A stretch of 64,000 nucleotides of DNA from Lactobacillus sp. MRS-253-APC-2B (lineage in GTDB: Bacteria; Bacillota; Bacilli; Lactobacillales; Lactobacillaceae), in contig NZ_JABAFO010000004.1 of NCBI RefSeq assembly GCF_012843675.1, forward strand, positions 62,001 to 126,000, read 5' to 3'. Both the position numbers and the translations under genes were made by a program. This document shows positions 61,125 to 64,000 of the stretch, piece by piece. Under the pieces are notes generated by a model. The model searched no databases. It was not told the origin of the DNA and was given only the letters and a program-made list of their open reading frames with translations. Numbering within the stretch: position 1 is the stretch's first letter; each line of letters opens with the position of its first letter.

Positions 61125-62078
61125 ATGCAGACGATTAAAATTGGCGCAACAAATTGGGAAGTCTCAAACGTTGCCTTAGGGATCATGCGGATGGGAACAC
61201 TGCCCGTTGCTGATGCTGTTAAGACGCTTCAGGCCGCACATGAAGCCGGCATCAACTTTATCGATTCAGCTGACATCTATGGTCGTGATCCCAAGCTTGG
61301 CCGCGGCTCATCCGAAATTCATTTTGGCCAGGCACTCAAGCAAAGCGGACTGCGACGGGGTGATTTCTACATTCAATCCAAGGCTGGGCTGTTTGCTGAT
61401 GAAACGGGCCGCATTACGCGCTATGACTCTTCTAAAAAGCATCTGCTGACTGCCATAGATGGCATCTTAGCGCGGATGGGCATTGACTATCTGGACTCGT
61501 TCTTGATTCATCGGCCTGATCCATTGATGGAACCTGAAGAAGTAGCCGCGGCTTTTGATGAGCTGCAAAAAGCCGGCAAAGTAAGGCACTTTGGCGTTTC
61601 CAACTTCAACCCGCAACAGATTGAATTGCTGCAGCATGCCTGCTCACAGCGGCTGTTGGTTGACCAGCTACAGTTTTCGATCATGCACACAGGGATGATT
61701 GATTTTGGCCTGCATACCAATATGACTGATCAAGCCTCGCTCAATCATGATGGGGGACTGTTGGAATACGCGCGGCGCAAGCAAATGACGATTCAAACCT
61801 GGTCGCCGTTTCAATATGGTACATTTGCGGGAACCTTTATCGACAATGAGGAGTTCCATGAATTAAATGTGGTGTTAAAGCGTCTGGCCGATAAGTATCA
61901 TGTTTCTAAAAATGCGATCGCGGTTGCTTGGATTCTCAAACATCCCGCAAAAATGCAAGTGCTTTTGGGGACGATGAATCCGCAGCATATTATTGATAGT
62001 GTTCAAGGCAGCGAGATAACCTTGACCAACCAGGAATGGTACGATATCTATCTGGCAGCTGGCAACTCACTACCATAA
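61125..62078 (+). CDS. Aldo/keto reductase
   Basis: A 317-residue NADPH-dependent reductase of the AKR superfamily with the tetrad visible: Asp and Tyr in FIDSADIYGRD, Lys in IQSKAG and His in LIHRPDP. LGVSN-type substrate loop reads FGVSNFNPQQ, and the C-terminal cofactor segment is AWILKHPAKMQVLLGTMNPQHI. It resembles the YdhF-type oxidoreductases. The physiological carbonyl substrate is unknown. It stands alone after a terminator and is 12 bases from the GTPase gene, so those two may be co-transcribed. Confidence 0.9.
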   Translation: MQTIKIGATNWEVSNVALGIMRMGTLPVADAVKTLQAAHEAGINFIDSADIYGRDPKLGRGSSEIHFGQALKQSGLRRGDFYIQSKAGLFADETGRITRYDSSKKHLLTAIDGILARMGIDYLDSFLIHRPDPLMEPEEVAAAFDELQKAGKVRHFGVSNFNPQQIELLQHACSQRLLVDQLQFSIMHTGMIDFGLHTNMTDQASLNHDGGLLEYARRKQMTIQTWSPFQYGTFAGTFIDNEEFHELNVVLKRLADKYHVSKNAIAVAWILKHPAKMQVLLGTMNPQHIIDSVQGSEITLTNQEWYDIYLAAGNSLP

Positions 62079-62090
62079 AGGAGGATTGAA

Positions 62091-64000
62091 TTGAGCAAAC
62101 AGATTACGATTGGTATGATCGCGCATGTTGATGCCGGTAAAACAACGCTGTCTGAGGCCCTGCTTTATCAGACGGGAATCATTCGCCGTATGGGACGTGT
62201 TGACAATGGGGATGCATTCCTGGATTCCGATCAGCTTGAAAAAAAGCGTGGCATTACGATTTTTTCCCACCAGGCCAAGCTTGAGTATGACGACCTGTCC
62301 ATCACGCTGCTGGATACCCCTGGCCACGTTGATTTTGCTGCGCAGACTGAACAGGCGCTACGGGTTTTGGACTATGCGATTTTGGTGATTTCGGCAACCG
62401 ATGGCGTTGAAGGCTATACCAGAACGCTTTGGCAGCTGTTGGCTGAAAACCGCGTGCCAACTTTTATCTTTGTCAATAAAATGGATGCTGATACGGCTGA
62501 TGGTAAGAAGATCCTCAGTCAGCTGCAGACCGAGCTTGCGTCAGGCTGTTTTGCGCTGACGGACTTTAATGGTGAGCTTAAATTATTTGACCATGAAGAA
62601 CTGGCCATGCAAGATGACGATGCACTGTTAGAATACCTGGATCAAGGTCAGCTTTCAGATGAGCGTATTCGGCAGATGATTCAGCAACGGCAGCTTTTTC
62701 CCTGCTGTTTTGGCTCAGCATTAAAGCTGCAAGGGATTAATGCCTTGCTGGCTTCACTTACCCAGTGGACGCAGCCTCGTGAATTTCCCAGCGAGTTTGC
62801 GGCCCGTGTGTTTAAGATCTCGCATGATGAACGAGGCGAGCGCTTAACCTGGGTGCGGGTACTGGGCGGCAGTCTCAAGGCAAAGACCGCTATTTTACCG
62901 GATCAAAAGGCCAATCAGCTGCGTGTATACAACGGCAGTAAGTTTACCATCGTCAATCAGGTCTCAGCAGGCGCTGTCTGTGCCATTGCCGGGCCGATGA
63001 CAACCTATCCAGGACAAGGGCTAGGGAACCTTAAAGACGATACGCAGACACTCATGCAGCCCGTTTTGAGTTATGCGGTTGATCCGAAAGAAAATGACGT
63101 TCATCAATGCTTAAAGGCCATGCAGACGCTGGCTGATGAGGATCCGCTGCTGCATGTGGTTTGGGATGAACAGCTGCAGGAGATTCGCGTTCAGATCATG
63201 GGAACCGTGCAGCTAGAAATTTTGCAGCAGCTGCTCTTAGAACGATTTGGCATGGATGTTGACTTCATTAAAGGCGGTATTTTGTATCGTGAGACCATAA
63301 CCGCGCCAATTGAGGGAGTCGGTCACTTTGAGCCATTGCGGCACTATGCTGAAGCGCATCTCTTATTAGAGCCGGCCAAGCGGGGAACCGGGATCCGCTA
63401 TACCAGTCAATGCAGTGTCGATGTGCTGAATAAAAATTGGCAGCATCAGATCATTACCAGTCTGGAGCAGACCAGTCCCAAGGGCGTTTTGATTGGCGCC
63501 CCGCTGACCGATGTCAAGGTAACGCTGGTTGGTGGCCGCGCGCACGTCAAACATACTGAGGGTGGGGACTTCCGTCAAGCTGCCAGTCGCGCGCTACGGC
63601 AAGGATTGATGACTTTAAAAGCCCAGCATCAATGTCAGCTTTTGGAGCCGTGGTATCGTTTCCAGCTGATGGTCCCAAGTACGCAGGTTGGTCGTGCGCT
63701 TAACGACTTGCAGCGCATGCATAGCGAGGTTGACCCGCTTGATGATCAGACGACTGACAGCGTTTTACTGACTGGTCTGGCGCCAGTTGCCCAAATGAGC
63801 GACTATGCCACGGTGCTGCGCGGTTATACGCATGGACAAGGACAGCTGGAGTGCCTGCCGGCTGGCTATCGACCATGTCATAATGCTGACGAGATCATTC
63901 AGCAGGCGGACTATCTGCCGACTGCCGATCTGGCCAATACGCCGGATTCGGTTTTCTGCGCGCATGGTGCCGGCTACCCGGTCAAATGGGATCAGGTCCC
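62091..64000 (+). CDS. EF-G-like GTPase of the TetM/TetO ribosomal protection family, 3' end beyond window
   Basis: A translation GTPase with TTG start at 62091 behind AAAGGAGG (62077-62084). G1 is IAHVDAGKTT (from residue 9), G3 DTPGH, G4 NKMD, followed by domain II and an EF-G-like C-terminal half. About 636 codons are visible and the frame is still open, so it is near full length for the family. Its sequence is only distantly like TetM itself (for example DSDQLEKKRGITIFSHQAK versus the TetM effector region), and it sits among housekeeping genes. It is probably an intrinsic chromosomal homologue. Tetracycline resistance cannot be claimed from sequence. Confidence 0.85.
   Translation, partial: MSKQITIGMIAHVDAGKTTLSEALLYQTGIIRRMGRVDNGDAFLDSDQLEKKRGITIFSHQAKLEYDDLSITLLDTPGHVDFAAQTEQALRVLDYAILVISATDGVEGYTRTLWQLLAENRVPTFIFVNKMDADTADGKKILSQLQTELASGCFALTDFNGELKLFDHEELAMQDDDALLEYLDQGQLSDERIRQMIQQRQLFPCCFGSALKLQGINALLASLTQWTQPREFPSEFAARVFKISHDERGERLTWVRVLGGSLKAKTAILPDQKANQLRVYNGSKFTIVNQVSAGAVCAIAGPMTTYPGQGLGNLKDDTQTLMQPVLSYAVDPKENDVHQCLKAMQTLADEDPLLHVVWDEQLQEIRVQIMGTVQLEILQQLLLERFGMDVDFIKGGILYRETITAPIEGVGHFEPLRHYAEAHLLLEPAKRGTGIRYTSQCSVDVLNKNWQHQIITSLEQTSPKGVLIGAPLTDVKVTLVGGRAHVKHTEGGDFRQAASRALRQGLMTLKAQHQCQLLEPWYRFQLMVPSTQVGRALNDLQRMHSEVDPLDDQTTDSVLLTGLAPVAQMSDYATVLRGYTHGQGQLECLPAGYRPCHNADEIIQQADYLPTADLANTPDSVFCAHGAGYPVKWDQV

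Noticed and set aside
62091-64000. Acquired tetracycline resistance gene
   Set aside because: Sequence is only distantly like TetM and the context is chromosomal housekeeping without mobile elements.

Overview
The window looks like a chromosomal segment of a lactic acid bacterium of the family Lactobacillaceae, most likely Limosilactobacillus or a close relative. The grounds are single-gene Firmicutes-type architecture with strong AGGAGG ribosome binding sites, a YSIRK-type signal peptide, LPQTG anchors, a Mub-type (MucBP/Muc_B2) adhesin, a XerS-type recombinase of about 360 residues, and the familiar thrC/hom-thrB and aro gene blocks. The genus is an inference from gene content; no 16S or marker search was possible. 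I saw no insertion sequence, prophage or CRISPR array.

Layout. 1-3.5 kb: divergent threonine genes (thrC on minus; hom-thrB on plus) sharing one dyad-symmetric promoter region. 3.5-9.4 kb: aromatic amino acid operon (MFS transporter, chorismate mutase, aroC, aroA, tyrA, aroK) behind a long leader with a Phe/Tyr-rich leader peptide, competing stems and an intrinsic terminator. 9.4-9.7 kb: a putative structured RNA with a tRNA-like 3' domain. 9.7-23.7 kb: housekeeping and stress genes (HTH protein, MFS, ArsC-like reductase, Ca2+ P-type ATPase, PNAG-type glycosyltransferase with a 54-residue LPQTG miniprotein, flavodoxin, RclA-like disulfide reductase, cupin, Rrf2-SDR pair, quaternary-amine ABC transporter).

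24-45.2 kb is one gene encoding a surface protein of about 7,066 residues. It has about 26 MucBP/Muc_B2-like repeats, including seven near-identical mosaic units of about 867 bp, and ends in a non-canonical LVQTG sorting signal.

45.2-52.1 kb looks like the replication terminus neighbourhood: xerS plus four dif-like 28-bp sites. Between them lie a decayed ORF, a glutamate-cysteine ligase gene broken by one stop codon, a DUF59-DUF1858-DUF438 operon and an asparaginase gene.

52.2-64 kb: a SEC10/PgrA-like LPQTG protein, HAD phosphatase, aspartate ammonia-lyase (with the asparaginase, a route from Asn to fumarate), two DUF915 hydrolase paralogues (one lacking its nucleophile), DegV, DUF1836 regulator, YitT protein, aldo/keto reductase and, running off the end, an EF-G/TetM-like GTPase.

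The most unusual items are the aromatic leader-peptide attenuator, the dif-like site cluster, the mosaic giant adhesin, the LPQTG miniprotein coupled to a polysaccharide synthase, and the tRNA-like RNA.
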